DNA of 64,000 bases from Pseudomonas antarctica (GTDB lineage Bacteria; Pseudomonadota; Gammaproteobacteria; Pseudomonadales; Pseudomonadaceae), in assembly GCF_001647715.1 (NCBI RefSeq), contig NZ_CP015600.1, forward strand, positions 4,588,001-4,652,000. The letters are read 5' to 3'. Positions 17,420 to 26,449 of this stretch are shown here, piece after piece. Within the stretch, counting starts at the first letter, position 1. Every line of letters begins with the position of its first letter. The notes beneath the pieces were generated by a model that worked only from the letters and a program-made list of their open reading frames with translations, made no database searches and was not told the DNA's origin. A program made the translations under genes and the position numbers.

Positions 17420-18493
17420 TTACAGATCGGGGTCTTCAACCCCGGTGTACACATCCGAATCCTTATAAAGATCGTGAACATGGCGCACCAGTACCATGAT
17501 CACTGCCGCCACCGGCAGTGCCAGCAGGATGCCAGTAAAGCCAAACAGCTCTCCGCCCGCCAGGATCGCAAAGATCACCGCGACCGGGTGCAGACCGATC
17601 CGGTCACCCACCAGCAGCGGCGTCAACACCATGCCTTCCAGGGCCTGGCCGACCATGAACACCGCAACAATACCCAGCATCGGATACAGATCGCCGCCAA
17701 ACTGGAACAGCCCGGCCACGAGTGCCGCGCCGATACCAATCACGAAGCCCATATACGGCACGATCGCAGCCAGACCGGCGATCAAGCCGATCAACAGGCC
17801 CAGCTCCAAGCCAATCGCCATCAGGCCGGCGGCATAGATAATCCCCAGGGCCAGCATCACCAGCAACTGGCCTCGCACGAATGCGCCGAGCACCTCATGG
17901 CACTCCTCCGCCAGAGACACGATGCGCTCTTCGCTGTTGCGTGGCAGCAGGCTGCGGATCTTGGCCATCATGATGTCCCAGTCACGCAGCAGATAGAACG
18001 CTACCACCGGAATCAGCACCAGGTTGGTCAACCAGCCGATCAGCGCCAGGCTGGACGCCGTGGCCTGGCTCAGGACAACACCGACGATATCGGTGGTCTG
18101 GCCCATATGCTCACTGATCGCCGCCTTGACCTTGTCGAACTTCCAGAAACCATCCGCCAGCCCCAGCTTGGCCTGAGCCCACGGCATCGCCGTGTGCTGC
18201 AACCAGTCGAGCATCTGCGGCGCCAGTTCATACAGGCGAAACAGTTGCTTGGCCAACATCGGCACCAGCACCAGTACCAACGCGGTGATGATCAACGTAA
18301 ACAGGGCAAACACCGTCACTACGCCCAAGGTGCGCGACAGGCCGGCTTTCTCCAGGCGATCCACCACGGGATCGAATAAATAGGCCAGGAGCAACGCCAC
18401 CAGAAACGGCGTCAGGATCGAATGCAGCAAGAATACAAACACGCACAGCAGGACAATCCCGCCAAGCCACACCCAACGACGCGTATCCGCCAT
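17420..18493 (-). CDS. AI-2E family / PerM-type membrane permease
   Basis: 357 residues from the ATG at 18493, which has GGAG six bases upstream; an ATG four codons earlier is possible. About eight membrane helices, with the conserved FLVALLLAYLFDPVVDRLEK at the start and IYAAGLMAIGLELGLLIGLIAG followed by VPYMGF in the C-terminal half, as in the AI-2E exporter/PerM family. Members export small molecules, and some act as sodium/proton antiporters; the substrate here is unknown. Confidence 0.85.
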   Translation of the reverse strand: MADTRRWVWLGGIVLLCVFVFLLHSILTPFLVALLLAYLFDPVVDRLEKAGLSRTLGVVTVFALFTLIITALVLVLVPMLAKQLFRLYELAPQMLDWLQHTAMPWAQAKLGLADGFWKFDKVKAAISEHMGQTTDIVGVVLSQATASSLALIGWLTNLVLIPVVAFYLLRDWDIMMAKIRSLLPRNSEERIVSLAEECHEVLGAFVRGQLLVMLALGIIYAAGLMAIGLELGLLIGLIAGLAAIVPYMGFVIGIGAALVAGLFQFGGDLYPMLGIVAVFMVGQALEGMVLTPLLVGDRIGLHPVAVIFAILAGGELFGFTGILLALPVAAVIMVLVRHVHDLYKDSDVYTGVEDPDL

Positions 18494-18549
18494 AAACCAC
18501 TCCATCTGTTATTTGCTACCTTCCTTCTATATAGAAGAAGAAAGAATAT

Positions 18550-19590
18550 TTACCAACGAAAACGCAACTGCGCCTGGGGCTCAGGAGCAGCGGCTGGTTG
18601 TGTACCACCCTCCACCGGCGGCGGCACCTGCGTTTCACCAGCAGGCACTTCCTGCAACTTGGCCAGACTCAACTGCGTACGCAATTGCTCGGCACTGCCG
18701 TTGACGCGATACACAATGCGATTGCCATCAACCCGCTGCGGTTGGCCACCAAAAGGTTCAAGCAGATGACCAAGGGCAGCGTAGCGCTCCAGGTTCATGC
18801 CCTGCACTTCGAGCAATTGCTCGCTGCTCACACCGGGCTTGACGGCAAAGCGTGGCGCCAGCTTTTGGCTGACCGCGAGCAATACGGCATCGGCTACCGC
18901 TGCGGTGTCTGCGCCCTGGGCGGTGCCCTGCTCACTTTTGTCGCCCAGCCACAGGCGCCATTTGGCCTGCCATTGGTTGCCTTCCTGGCGGGCGTGCACA
19001 GCGAGCAAAGCGTCGGCGCCATAGCGCTCGGAGGCTGCACGCAATGGCGTGGCGTCGGCGCTTTCGAGATTAGGCGCAGTCGCAACCACCTGTTCATCCA
19101 GATCGCCCAGCGGCAGACGCAGCGGCAAGCCTCGGTGTTGCGCCGCCCTACGCAGCGCGCCGGCGACCGCTTGACCATCACCGACCAGGCTGCTGCCTTC
19201 GGTGGAGTCGTTCAGCCACCAGCCAAGAATTGACGGCCGGTTGCTGCCCCACATCGACAGACCCGCTCCACGCAGGGCGCGGTCGGTGCTCACCGGGTCG
19301 AAGTCGACTTGCAGGCTTTCCGGTGGGCCGGCGTCATAGCCATACTGGCTGATGATTTGTTGCGGGTCTTTGCGAATTGCCGCCAGGCCCGGGCCGTCGG
19401 CGGCCTTGGCGTCGCCGGTCAGGCGGATCACCAGGGTTTGCACGGCGCGTTGGGTGGCAGCGTCGCGCTCTTGAGGCGATTGGCTGCTGACCGGTTCAAG
19501 CACTTGATAAAGGCCATTGAGGGTTTCGGCATGACTCGCCAGGCTGACCAACGACAAGCAGCCTACAAAGAAGAATTTACACAGACGCAT
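18550..19590 (-). CDS. DUF2066 periplasmic protein
   Basis: 346 residues from the ATG at 19590, with a signal peptide ending SLASHA-ET (about 21). The mature protein matches the DUF2066 pattern that I recall beside purM/hda in pseudomonads: LNGLYQVLEPVSSQSPQERD and RLTGD, with a Pro/Gln-rich tail (PPPVEGGTQPAA). The frame extends 30 codons upstream without a signal-like sequence, so the shorter start is used. Function unknown. It is divergent from purM, with 343 bases between. Confidence 0.8.
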   Translation of the reverse strand: MRLCKFFFVGCLSLVSLASHAETLNGLYQVLEPVSSQSPQERDAATQRAVQTLVIRLTGDAKAADGPGLAAIRKDPQQIISQYGYDAGPPESLQVDFDPVSTDRALRGAGLSMWGSNRPSILGWWLNDSTEGSSLVGDGQAVAGALRRAAQHRGLPLRLPLGDLDEQVVATAPNLESADATPLRAASERYGADALLAVHARQEGNQWQAKWRLWLGDKSEQGTAQGADTAAVADAVLLAVSQKLAPRFAVKPGVSSEQLLEVQGMNLERYAALGHLLEPFGGQPQRVDGNRIVYRVNGSAEQLRTQLSLAKLQEVPAGETQVPPPVEGGTQPAAAPEPQAQLRFRW

Positions 19591-19933
19591 GAAAGATTCC
19601 CGAACGACAAATTTAGCGGCTGGAACAGACCGCGTGAACTCGGCTTGGCAAGGCTGTGACCACAGCGACCGGTAAAACATTCACAGGGCCTTGGCAGTTT
19701 TTGTACTGTCATAACGATAGCGGGTTAAAGGCTATACCTTAATACACCCCATAACAGGCCCGATTAGCATTTTTTTAACACCATATGCCCCTGCCCGTCG
19801 GCCCGAGGATGGCCGCTGCCCCTCAAGCCTGATAAAATCGCGCGCCTTCGCAGACCGTCAACGGCAAGGCCTTTTACCCAAAGCCCCTGCCCGCTCGGTC
19901 GTTACCCCTGAATCCCCCCTAAAGGCCTGGATC
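19591..19933. other. Divergent intergenic region, DUF2066 gene / purM
   Basis: 343 bases without a gene on either strand. A TAAAAT at 19833-19838 (in CCTGATAAAATCGCGCG) is a reasonable -10 for purM. I see no clear operator, riboswitch or repeat. Confidence 0.5.
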
Positions 19934-20992
19934 ATGAGCAAGCAACCCTCCCTGAGCTACAAGGACGCCGGTGTAGACATCGACGCCGGTGAAGCATTGG
20001 TCGAACGCATCAAGAGCGTCGCCAAGCGCACTGCGCGCCCCGAAGTCATGGGCGGCCTGGGCGGTTTTGGCGCCCTCTGCGAAATCCCGGCCGGCTACAA
20101 GCAGCCCGTATTGGTCTCCGGCACTGACGGTGTGGGCACCAAGCTGCGCCTGGCACTGAACCTGAACAAGCACGACACCATCGGCATCGACCTGGTTGCC
20201 ATGTGCGTCAACGACCTGGTGGTGTGTGGCGCAGAGCCGCTGTTCTTCCTCGACTACTACGCCACCGGCAAGCTGAACGTGGACACCGCGGCACAAGTGG
20301 TGACGGGTATCGGCGCTGGCTGCGAACTGTCGGGTTGCTCGCTGGTGGGCGGCGAAACCGCTGAAATGCCAGGCATGTACGAAGGCGAAGACTACGACCT
20401 GGCCGGCTTCTGCGTTGGTGTTGTCGAAAAAGCCGAGATCATCGACGGCTCCAAAGTCGCTGCCGGCGACGCCCTGCTGGCTCTGCCGTCCTCCGGCCCG
20501 CACTCCAACGGCTACTCGCTGATCCGCAAGATCATCGAAGTGTCCGGTGCCGACATCGAGAACACCCAGCTCGACGGCAAGCCGCTGACCGACCTGCTGA
20601 TGGCCCCAACCCGTATCTACGTGAAGCCGCTGCTCAAGCTGATCAAGGAAACCGGTGCCGTTAAAGCCATGGCCCACATCACCGGTGGCGGCCTGCTGGA
20701 CAACATCCCGCGCGTACTGCCAAAAGGCGCCCAGGCGATTGTCGACGTGGCCAGCTGGCAGCGTCCTGCGGTATTCGACTGGCTGCAAGAGAAAGGCAAC
20801 GTCAACGAAACCGAAATGCACCGCGTGCTGAACTGCGGCGTGGGCATGGTCATCTGCGTGGCCCAAGAGCACGTTGAAACGGCGCTGGACGTTCTGCGTG
20901 AAGCAGGCGAGCAGCCTTGGGTCATCGGCCAGATCGCCACCGCTCCGGAAGGCGCGGCCCAGGTTGAACTGAAGAACCTTAAGGCGCACTGA
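19934..20992 (+). CDS. purM: Phosphoribosylformylglycinamidine cyclo-ligase (AIR synthetase)
   Basis: 352 residues, the usual length. It starts [19 protein letters not shown], with [32 protein letters not shown] and the ATP-binding [11 protein letters not shown]. It closes the imidazole ring in purine synthesis, step five of the pathway. It shares one base with purN (TGATG), so the two are translationally coupled. Confidence 0.96.
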   Translation: MSKQPSLSYKDAGVDIDAGEALVERIKSVAKRTARPEVMGGLGGFGALCEIPAGYKQPVLVSGTDGVGTKLRLALNLNKHDTIGIDLVAMCVNDLVVCGAEPLFFLDYYATGKLNVDTAAQVVTGIGAGCELSGCSLVGGETAEMPGMYEGEDYDLAGFCVGVVEKAEIIDGSKVAAGDALLALPSSGPHSNGYSLIRKIIEVSGADIENTQLDGKPLTDLLMAPTRIYVKPLLKLIKETGAVKAMAHITGGGLLDNIPRVLPKGAQAIVDVASWQRPAVFDWLQEKGNVNETEMHRVLNCGVGMVICVAQEHVETALDVLREAGEQPWVIGQIATAPEGAAQVELKNLKAH

Positions 20993-21642
20993 TGCCTGCA
21001 ACCTGTGATGTCGTGGTGCTGCTTTCCGGCACCGGCAGTAACTTGCAGGCCTTGATCGACAGCACGCGCACCGGCGACAGCCCGGTGCGCATCGCTGCGG
21101 TGATTTCCAACCGCGGCGACGCATACGGCCTGCAACGCGCCCGGGACGCTGGTATCGAAACCCGCTCTCTGGATCACAAGGCTTTCGAAGGCCGTGAGGC
21201 CTTCGACAGCGCCTTGATCGAACTGATCGACGCCTTCAACCCCAAACTCGTGGTCCTCGCCGGTTTCATGCGCATCCTCAGCGCTGACTTCGTGCGGCAC
21301 TACGAAGGGCGCCTCCTCAATATCCACCCTTCCCTGCTACCCAAGTACAAAGGCATGCACACGCATCAGCGCGCGCTTGACGCTGGCGACAGCGAGCACG
21401 GCTGCAGCGTGCACTTTGTGACCGAGGAACTCGATGGCGGGCCTCTGGTCGTACAGGCAGTGGTTCCGGTAGAGTCTGCAGACTCAGCGCAGACACTTGC
21501 GCAACGGGTTCACACCCAGGAACACAGGATTTACCCGCTGGCTGTTCGCTGGTTTGCCGAGGGACGATTGATTCTCGGCGAACAGGGTGCATTATTGGAC
21601 GGTCAGTTACTCGCGGCCAGCGGCCACTTGATTCGAACCTAG
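20992..21642 (+). CDS. purN: Phosphoribosylglycinamide formyltransferase
   Basis: 216 residues with LLSGTGSNLQALID at the N-terminus (substrate phosphate loop), LAGFMRILS, the catalytic NIHPSLLPKYKG (Asn and His) and the Asp in ELDGGPLV. It transfers a formyl group from 10-formyltetrahydrofolate to glycinamide ribonucleotide. The start overlaps the purM stop by one base, and a DUF3108 gene follows after 8 bases. Confidence 0.95.
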   Translation: MPATCDVVVLLSGTGSNLQALIDSTRTGDSPVRIAAVISNRGDAYGLQRARDAGIETRSLDHKAFEGREAFDSALIELIDAFNPKLVVLAGFMRILSADFVRHYEGRLLNIHPSLLPKYKGMHTHQRALDAGDSEHGCSVHFVTEELDGGPLVVQAVVPVESADSAQTLAQRVHTQEHRIYPLAVRWFAEGRLILGEQGALLDGQLLAASGHLIRT

Positions 21643-21650
21643 GAGATTTT

Positions 21651-22364
21651 ATGCGTCGCGCCTTGCTCTTCGCTTTTGCGCTGTTCGCCTTGCCCGCCGT
21701 GCAAGCAGCAGACCTTCACCCGTTCTCCGCCAGCTACACCGCCGACTGGAAACAGTTGCCCATGAGTGGTTCGGCCGAACGCAGCCTGACCAAGAATGAC
21801 AACGGCTCGTGGACCTTGAATTTCAAGGCGTCCATGATGATTGCCAGCCTTACCGAGACCAGCGTGATCAGTTTGGACAAGGACACCCTGCAACCGAAGA
21901 GCTACACCTTCGAGCGCGGCGGTCTGGGCAAGGCGAAAAAAATCAACCTGGATTTCGACCACGCGACCAACAAGGTCACTGGCTTCGAAAACAAGGACCC
22001 GGTCAACGTCACCCTCGAAAGTGGCATGCTCGACAAGTCGACCTACCAGCTTGCCCTGCAGCGTGACGTCGCCGCCGGCAAGAAAAGCATGAGCTACCGC
22101 GTAGTCGAGGGCACCGACGTCGACACCTACGACTTCCGCGTAATCGGCCCTGAAAAGGTCCAGACCAAAGCCGGCGCCATTGACGCGATCAAGGTTGAGC
22201 GCGTGCGCGACCCGTCGCAGAGCAAGCGCATCACCCAGATGTGGTTTGCCAAGGACTGGGGCGGCATCCTGGTTGCCCTGCGTCAGGTAGAAACCGACGG
22301 TAAGGAATACAACATCATGCTGCTGGACGGCACCGTTGACGGCAAGGCTGTCAAAGGTAGCTGA
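21651..22364 (+). CDS. DUF3108 periplasmic protein
   Basis: 237 residues with a signal peptide (about 1-19, ending VQA-AD). The mature part follows the DUF3108 pattern: FSASYTADWKQLPMSGSAERSL, VRDPSQSKRITQMWFAKD and a C-terminal VDGKAVKGS, a predicted lipocalin-like beta-sheet fold of unknown role. A GGAG precedes the ATG. It is probably co-transcribed with purMN, since only 8 bases separate it from purN, and a terminator follows. Confidence 0.85.
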   Translation: MRRALLFAFALFALPAVQAADLHPFSASYTADWKQLPMSGSAERSLTKNDNGSWTLNFKASMMIASLTETSVISLDKDTLQPKSYTFERGGLGKAKKINLDFDHATNKVTGFENKDPVNVTLESGMLDKSTYQLALQRDVAAGKKSMSYRVVEGTDVDTYDFRVIGPEKVQTKAGAIDAIKVERVRDPSQSKRITQMWFAKDWGGILVALRQVETDGKEYNIMLLDGTVDGKAVKGS

Positions 22365-22380
22365 TAGGCTGATGAGCTGG

Positions 22381-22412
22381 AAAAGAGCCTCGCTGAATGC
22401 GGGGCTTTTTTT
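22381..22412 (+). terminator. Intrinsic terminator of the purMN-DUF3108 operon
   Basis: AGCCTCGC / GCGGGGCT stem with a TGAAT loop, then seven T. Confidence 0.8.
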
Positions 22413-22446
22413 CGTCTGCAGGTTTTGTGCTGGACGCTCTACCGCT

Positions 22447-22511
22447 ATCGCAGGCAAGCCAGCGCCCACATTGGAATGAATTTCAACGGTGAGAGCTGGC
22501 TTGCCTGCGAT
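22447..22511. repeat. REPIN-type inverted pair
   Basis: Perfect 17-bp arms, ATCGCAGGCAAGCCAGC and GCTGGCTTGCCTGCGAT, separated by 31 bases, of the same family as the other REP palindromes here. Confidence 0.8.
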
Positions 22512-22660
22512 GACATCAGCACGGCTGACCTAAGCTTGAAAGCCATCTGAAACATGAAACTTTTGTCATAAAACTCAGCACCCTGCGACGCAATGCCGCG
22601 GTTTACGCGGCCTGCGGGAATATTGCGTTTCCTGCAAAGAATTGTTGCGCGCAAAATCAG

Positions 22661-22690
22661 TTTACTTAGCAAGCTAACAAAACATATAAA
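22661..22690 (+). promoter_or_regulatory. Sigma-70-like promoter with a palindrome in the spacer
   Basis: TTTACT (22661-22666), an 18-base spacer and TATAAA (22685-22690), 50 bases before the small gene. The spacer starts with the palindrome TTAGCAAGCTAA (22666-22677), well placed for a repressor. Confidence 0.55.
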
Positions 22691-22740
22691 AGAGGCCTGC
22701 GACGACTTGCCGCAGATCAACCAGAGATTGGAGCAAGCAG

Positions 22741-22929
22741 ATGACTGTAAAAGTAACTGAACGCGACGATGCACACATGTCTCATGAAGCACTGGGCCAT
22801 GGGATTCACATCTGGGATGTACATCAACAAGACCAACTGGTCGGCATGTTCCACGACGAGAGCGAAGCCCACAATTATAAAAACGAGCTCGAAACTCTTG
22901 AGATGAAACGCCAGGCACAAAGCTCCTGA
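22741..22929 (+). CDS. Small protein of unknown function (62 residues)
   Basis: 62 residues, hydrophilic and acidic, with no signal or membrane segment. It opens MTVKVTERDDAHMSHEALGH, contains IHIWDVHQQDQLVGMFHDES and ends in a charged helix. The His/Asp/Trp-rich middle is unusual but matches no motif I know. Support for a real gene: GGAG before the ATG, a good promoter 50 bases upstream and a clean terminator downstream, forming a one-gene unit. Confidence 0.75.
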   Translation: MTVKVTERDDAHMSHEALGHGIHIWDVHQQDQLVGMFHDESEAHNYKNELETLEMKRQAQSS

Positions 22930-22983
22930 AACTCTGATATCGCGTAGACGCCCGGCCCCACGCAGCCGGGCCGCCTACACAGA

Positions 22984-23010
22984 AAACCCGCCCACCTGGC
23001 GGGTTTTTTG
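22984..23010 (+). terminator. Intrinsic terminator after the 62-residue gene
   Basis: AACCCGCC / GGCGGGTT arms with a CACCT loop and a T-run. Confidence 0.85.
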
Positions 23011-23245
23011 CGTTTCATAAGCAGCGACTTCCCCTGCGCCTCAGCGCTCGTACAAAAGCAGACACATCCTACAAAGCACCAGCGCGTTTACTACAGGCCA
23101 TTCCAAACCCCCAGAACTCGCCTGTTCTAGACGCCTCCAGGCCATCTCACCGCGCCTGACTGATCACCTTACTCACGCGCAAACCCCGCCTTCCACCTTG
23201 CTTGAATAAACGTTTGTGCAAAAAGCGTAACAACAAATAGACATC

Positions 23246-23266
23246 TGGTAATAGTTCTCGATACCA
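23246..23266. promoter_or_regulatory. Possible Fur-type operator
   Basis: TGGTAATAGTTCTCGATACCA has inverted ends (TGGTA/TACCA) and roughly half identity to the 19-base GATAATGATAATCATTATC consensus. It lies 45 bases before the siderophore synthetase gene. The match is weak; location is the main support. Confidence 0.35.
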
Positions 23267-23311
23267 TTCGCGCGCCTTTCACCCAGGACCGCGGATAAGG
23301 AATTCGACTTG

Positions 23312-25237
23312 ATGCATGGACACAACAGCACGCCGGAAAAATCACTGCTTGAGCGCTGGAGTGAAGCACTGGCCACGCCGCAATTCCTGGCCAATCACCT
23401 CACCCTTGATTCCCTGATCAACACGCTGGCGCCCGCCGCCGAACGCAGTTTCCAACGCTTGATCCAGGCACTGTTTCGTGAAGGCCTGCTGGCCCCCAAC
23501 ACTCGCAGCTATGACGAACTCGGCCACTGCTGGCTGGCACTGCCTGACCAAACCCGCCTGCGCTTCGATTACCTGCGGCCCGGCCGCATGGGCAGCTGGG
23601 ACCTGCGTGGCCAGGTCACACTGCTACGTAACGACCAGACCGAGCAGAAAATTCAATTCCCGTCGCAATTACTGACGCTGCTTAACAACAGCCTCGAATC
23701 ATCGGCCGATCTGAACGTCTTGGGCCGTCTCAACAGCGAAATCGATGACAGCTTTGTCAACGACACGCTGTGCCTCGCCTTTCACGAGCAGTGGACACTC
23801 AAGCTGCACGCAGCAATGGACCCGGCACATCAGAACAATCTGCTGAGCCACCTCAAGAATGATGCGAGCGTCACCAACGCTACGTCCGTGCTTGAACAAT
23901 GGGGCACGCTGGGCCACCCATGGCACCCCAACTACAAGACCAAGTTGGGCTTGGCTACCGACCAGGTCATCGATTTCTCACCGGAGTTCGAAGCACGCTT
24001 CCCGGTATTCCTTTGCGCGCTCCACCGCCAATACGCGCATGTCGAAGTATTGGCCGATAGCGCAGATTACTGGCAGTGGTGGCAGCAGCATTTTCCACAG
24101 GCTGCCAGGCAATTGACCGTAGCGCTTGCAGCGCAGGGGCTTGAGGCAGCTGACTATCTACCGCTGCCTGCTCACCCTTGGCAGGCACGCCAGGAGCTAC
24201 CGCAACTGTTCGCCAACGAAATCGGTGACAAGCTGCTGGTGCTGACCGATATCGTCGCGTTTACCGCCCACCCGACCATGTCGTTCAGGACCGTGCTGCC
24301 TGAAGGCAGCTGCGACGCGCCGATGGTCAAACTCCCGGTCTCACTGCGCCTGACCAGTGTGCAACGAACTGTTTCACCACGCTCGGCGCGCATGGGCCCG
24401 CGGATCAGCCATTTGCTGCTGACGATCCTTGAGCGCGAGCCCGCAATTCAGCGAATTCTCAGCATCGTCCCCGAGCGGATAGGCGTGCATTTCAAACCCC
24501 AACCGGCCAATGATGAGCACTCCCGCCACCTGGCCGTTCTCTACCGCGACAACCCGCAGAGCCTGCTCCAACCGGGCGAAATGGCCGTGCCGGTAGGCAG
24601 CCTGTTTGCCATCGACCAGCACGGCCAGCCGCTGCTGAGGCAATGGGTACGCCTGAGTAAAGGCCTGGACGACGCCGATGCCATGCTTGCGTTCTTTCGC
24701 GACTATGCCGCGATCGCCGTACCGGCACTGTTGGGTATGTACCTGCGCTATGGCGTTGCCTTCGAGGCCCACCAGCAGAACTCGTTCATGGTCATGGCCG
24801 CAGACGGCCAATTGAGCCGCCTGTTGTTGCGTGACTTCGGTGATATTCGAATCGACCGCAAGACCTTGCACGCCCATGGTATGGATATCGAACTGCACGA
24901 CCCCAAGATGACGCTGTACGACGACGCGGGCTTTGTACGTGACAAGCTGCTGCACACCGTATTCATGTGCCACCTGGGCGAACTGGTATTGCTCAGTGCC
25001 CGCCACTTCGATATCCCCCAGGCGCTGCTGTGGAATGAACTGTCGGCCCACGTCAGCCAGTGTTTCGACGACTTGCGCAGCCAGGTCGAACCACAGCGTT
25101 GGGCAACCGAGCGCGAAGCCCTGCTGGAACAGGACTGGCCGGCCAAGTCGTTCATGCGCATGCGCCTGCTGGAAAGCCATGCCGATATCGTCGGGCGGCT
25201 GCCCAACCCTTTGAGTGCCGCCGCCAATGGCAGCTAA
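23312..25237 (+). CDS. IucA/IucC-family (NIS) siderophore synthetase
   Basis: 641 residues. Family hallmarks: GHPWHPNYKTKLGL (substrate-site loop), LPLPAHPWQ, KLPVSLRLTSVQRTVSPR, HQQNSFMVM and LLRDFGDIRID, followed by the FhuF-like C-terminal region ending FMRMRLLESH. NIS synthetases use ATP to join citrate or another carboxylate to amines or alcohols. AAGGA is 10 bases before the ATG at 23312; a TTG one codon earlier is less likely. The MFS gene starts inside its last codons and a TonB-dependent receptor follows. A single synthetase points to a simple citrate-diamine product such as rhizoferrin, but this is inference. Confidence 0.88.
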   Translation: MHGHNSTPEKSLLERWSEALATPQFLANHLTLDSLINTLAPAAERSFQRLIQALFREGLLAPNTRSYDELGHCWLALPDQTRLRFDYLRPGRMGSWDLRGQVTLLRNDQTEQKIQFPSQLLTLLNNSLESSADLNVLGRLNSEIDDSFVNDTLCLAFHEQWTLKLHAAMDPAHQNNLLSHLKNDASVTNATSVLEQWGTLGHPWHPNYKTKLGLATDQVIDFSPEFEARFPVFLCALHRQYAHVEVLADSADYWQWWQQHFPQAARQLTVALAAQGLEAADYLPLPAHPWQARQELPQLFANEIGDKLLVLTDIVAFTAHPTMSFRTVLPEGSCDAPMVKLPVSLRLTSVQRTVSPRSARMGPRISHLLLTILEREPAIQRILSIVPERIGVHFKPQPANDEHSRHLAVLYRDNPQSLLQPGEMAVPVGSLFAIDQHGQPLLRQWVRLSKGLDDADAMLAFFRDYAAIAVPALLGMYLRYGVAFEAHQQNSFMVMAADGQLSRLLLRDFGDIRIDRKTLHAHGMDIELHDPKMTLYDDAGFVRDKLLHTVFMCHLGELVLLSARHFDIPQALLWNELSAHVSQCFDDLRSQVEPQRWATEREALLEQDWPAKSFMRMRLLESHADIVGRLPNPLSAAANGS

Positions 25238-26438
25238 CCACACCGCCCTGCGGCTGCTGGTGGTGATTCAGCTGGTGTCGATGGGGGCCATGGAAATGAG
25301 CGGCCCCTTCTGGCCCTTGCAGATCCAGAAGCTGCTTGGCGTGGCCAATGCCCAGTACACTGGCCTGCTGTCTTCGCTGGTGTATGCCGGGCCGATGATG
25401 GCAGCGATGATCCTGACGCCAATGTGGGGGCGCCTGGGTGACCGTACCGGCCACAAGCCGATGATCATTCGGGCGCTGCTGGCGTTGGCGGCGTGCCAGG
25501 CGCTGGCCGCTATCACCTTCGATCCGTGGCTGCTGGTGGCGATCAGAGTGGCGCAAGGCGCGCTGGCCGGCTTTATCGCAGCGGCCCAAGCCTACGCACT
25601 GGCCTGCTGCGGTGATGGTGGGCGCGGGCACATTCTGGCGCGACTGCAATCGGCAACCGCGGTGGGGTCACTGGCTGGGCCGGTGTTGGGCGGCTGGCTG
25701 ATGGATGTCTCGGGCTTCGCACTGCTGTGCTACAGCGCCACCGCCGTCTGCCTGGGCTGTGCCGTGATCAGCGTGTTCCTGCCCAGCGATGCACCGCGCT
25801 CGCGGCCAGCGCGCACGTCCACACCCGCCGCACTGCCCAAAGGCTGGCTCGGCGCAATGCTGGGGATCATCGTATTGATTCAGGCTGCCAAGATGATGCC
25901 TCAGCCGTTTTACGCCTTGTACGTCGCCGATATTTTACAGGCGCCCGCCTGGTTGATCGGCGCCAGCTATGCCGCCAGCGCACTCACGCTGGCACTGTCC
26001 GCCCCGCTTTGGGGGCGGCTGTTTGACCGACATCAACCTGCACACACACTGCGCATTATCGAATGGGTCACGTGGTCCTGCGCCTTGACGCTTGCCTTCA
26101 CAGCGATGGCCAACGAATGGCTGGGCTTCCTCGCCAGCCGGTTGCTGTGGGGCGTGTGGCAAGGAGCCCTGCTGCCCGTCGCCTACACGTTGATCGCCAA
26201 TACCGTTGCGCCCAGCCAGCAGGGTTTTGCCTTGGGCATGGGCAATAGCGCCGCCAAAGCCGGCGCGCTGTGCGGCGCCTTGATGGGCGGCATTGGCATG
26301 GGAATGGTGGGCTTGGCGCACAGCTTTTGGCTGGTCGCGCTCACTTATGCCTTGGCTGCCCTGGGTATCCGCGCCATCCGTTCGTTCACCCGAACACCCG
26401 ATTCATCCGGTTTTTCTGTCAATACTTCTAATAACTGA
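25227..26438 (+). CDS. MFS transporter, probable siderophore exporter
   Basis: 403 residues from the ATG at 25227, which overlaps the end of the synthetase gene by 11 bases; a GTG four codons upstream is also possible. About 12 membrane helices with the MFS loop GRLGDRTGHKPMII (about 69-82). Its position between the synthetase and the receptor suggests that it exports the finished siderophore, as MFS proteins do in other NIS loci. The tight coupling supports a shared role. Substrate not shown by sequence. Confidence 0.85.
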   Translation: MAANHTALRLLVVIQLVSMGAMEMSGPFWPLQIQKLLGVANAQYTGLLSSLVYAGPMMAAMILTPMWGRLGDRTGHKPMIIRALLALAACQALAAITFDPWLLVAIRVAQGALAGFIAAAQAYALACCGDGGRGHILARLQSATAVGSLAGPVLGGWLMDVSGFALLCYSATAVCLGCAVISVFLPSDAPRSRPARTSTPAALPKGWLGAMLGIIVLIQAAKMMPQPFYALYVADILQAPAWLIGASYAASALTLALSAPLWGRLFDRHQPAHTLRIIEWVTWSCALTLAFTAMANEWLGFLASRLLWGVWQGALLPVAYTLIANTVAPSQQGFALGMGNSAAKAGALCGALMGGIGMGMVGLAHSFWLVALTYALAALGIRAIRSFTRTPDSSGFSVNTSNN

Positions 26439-26449
26439 AAGGCAAGGTC

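Larger units (their letters stand above)
22930..23311. other. Intergenic region before the siderophore locus
   Basis: About 380 bases without a convincing gene. It holds the terminator of the small gene at its left end and a possible Fur-type site near its right end; between them I see nothing structured. Confidence 0.5.

Noticed and set aside
23214..23242. TTGTGC-17 bp-ATAGAC as the siderophore promoter
   Set aside because: The -10 is poor; it may be right, but sequence alone does not support calling it.
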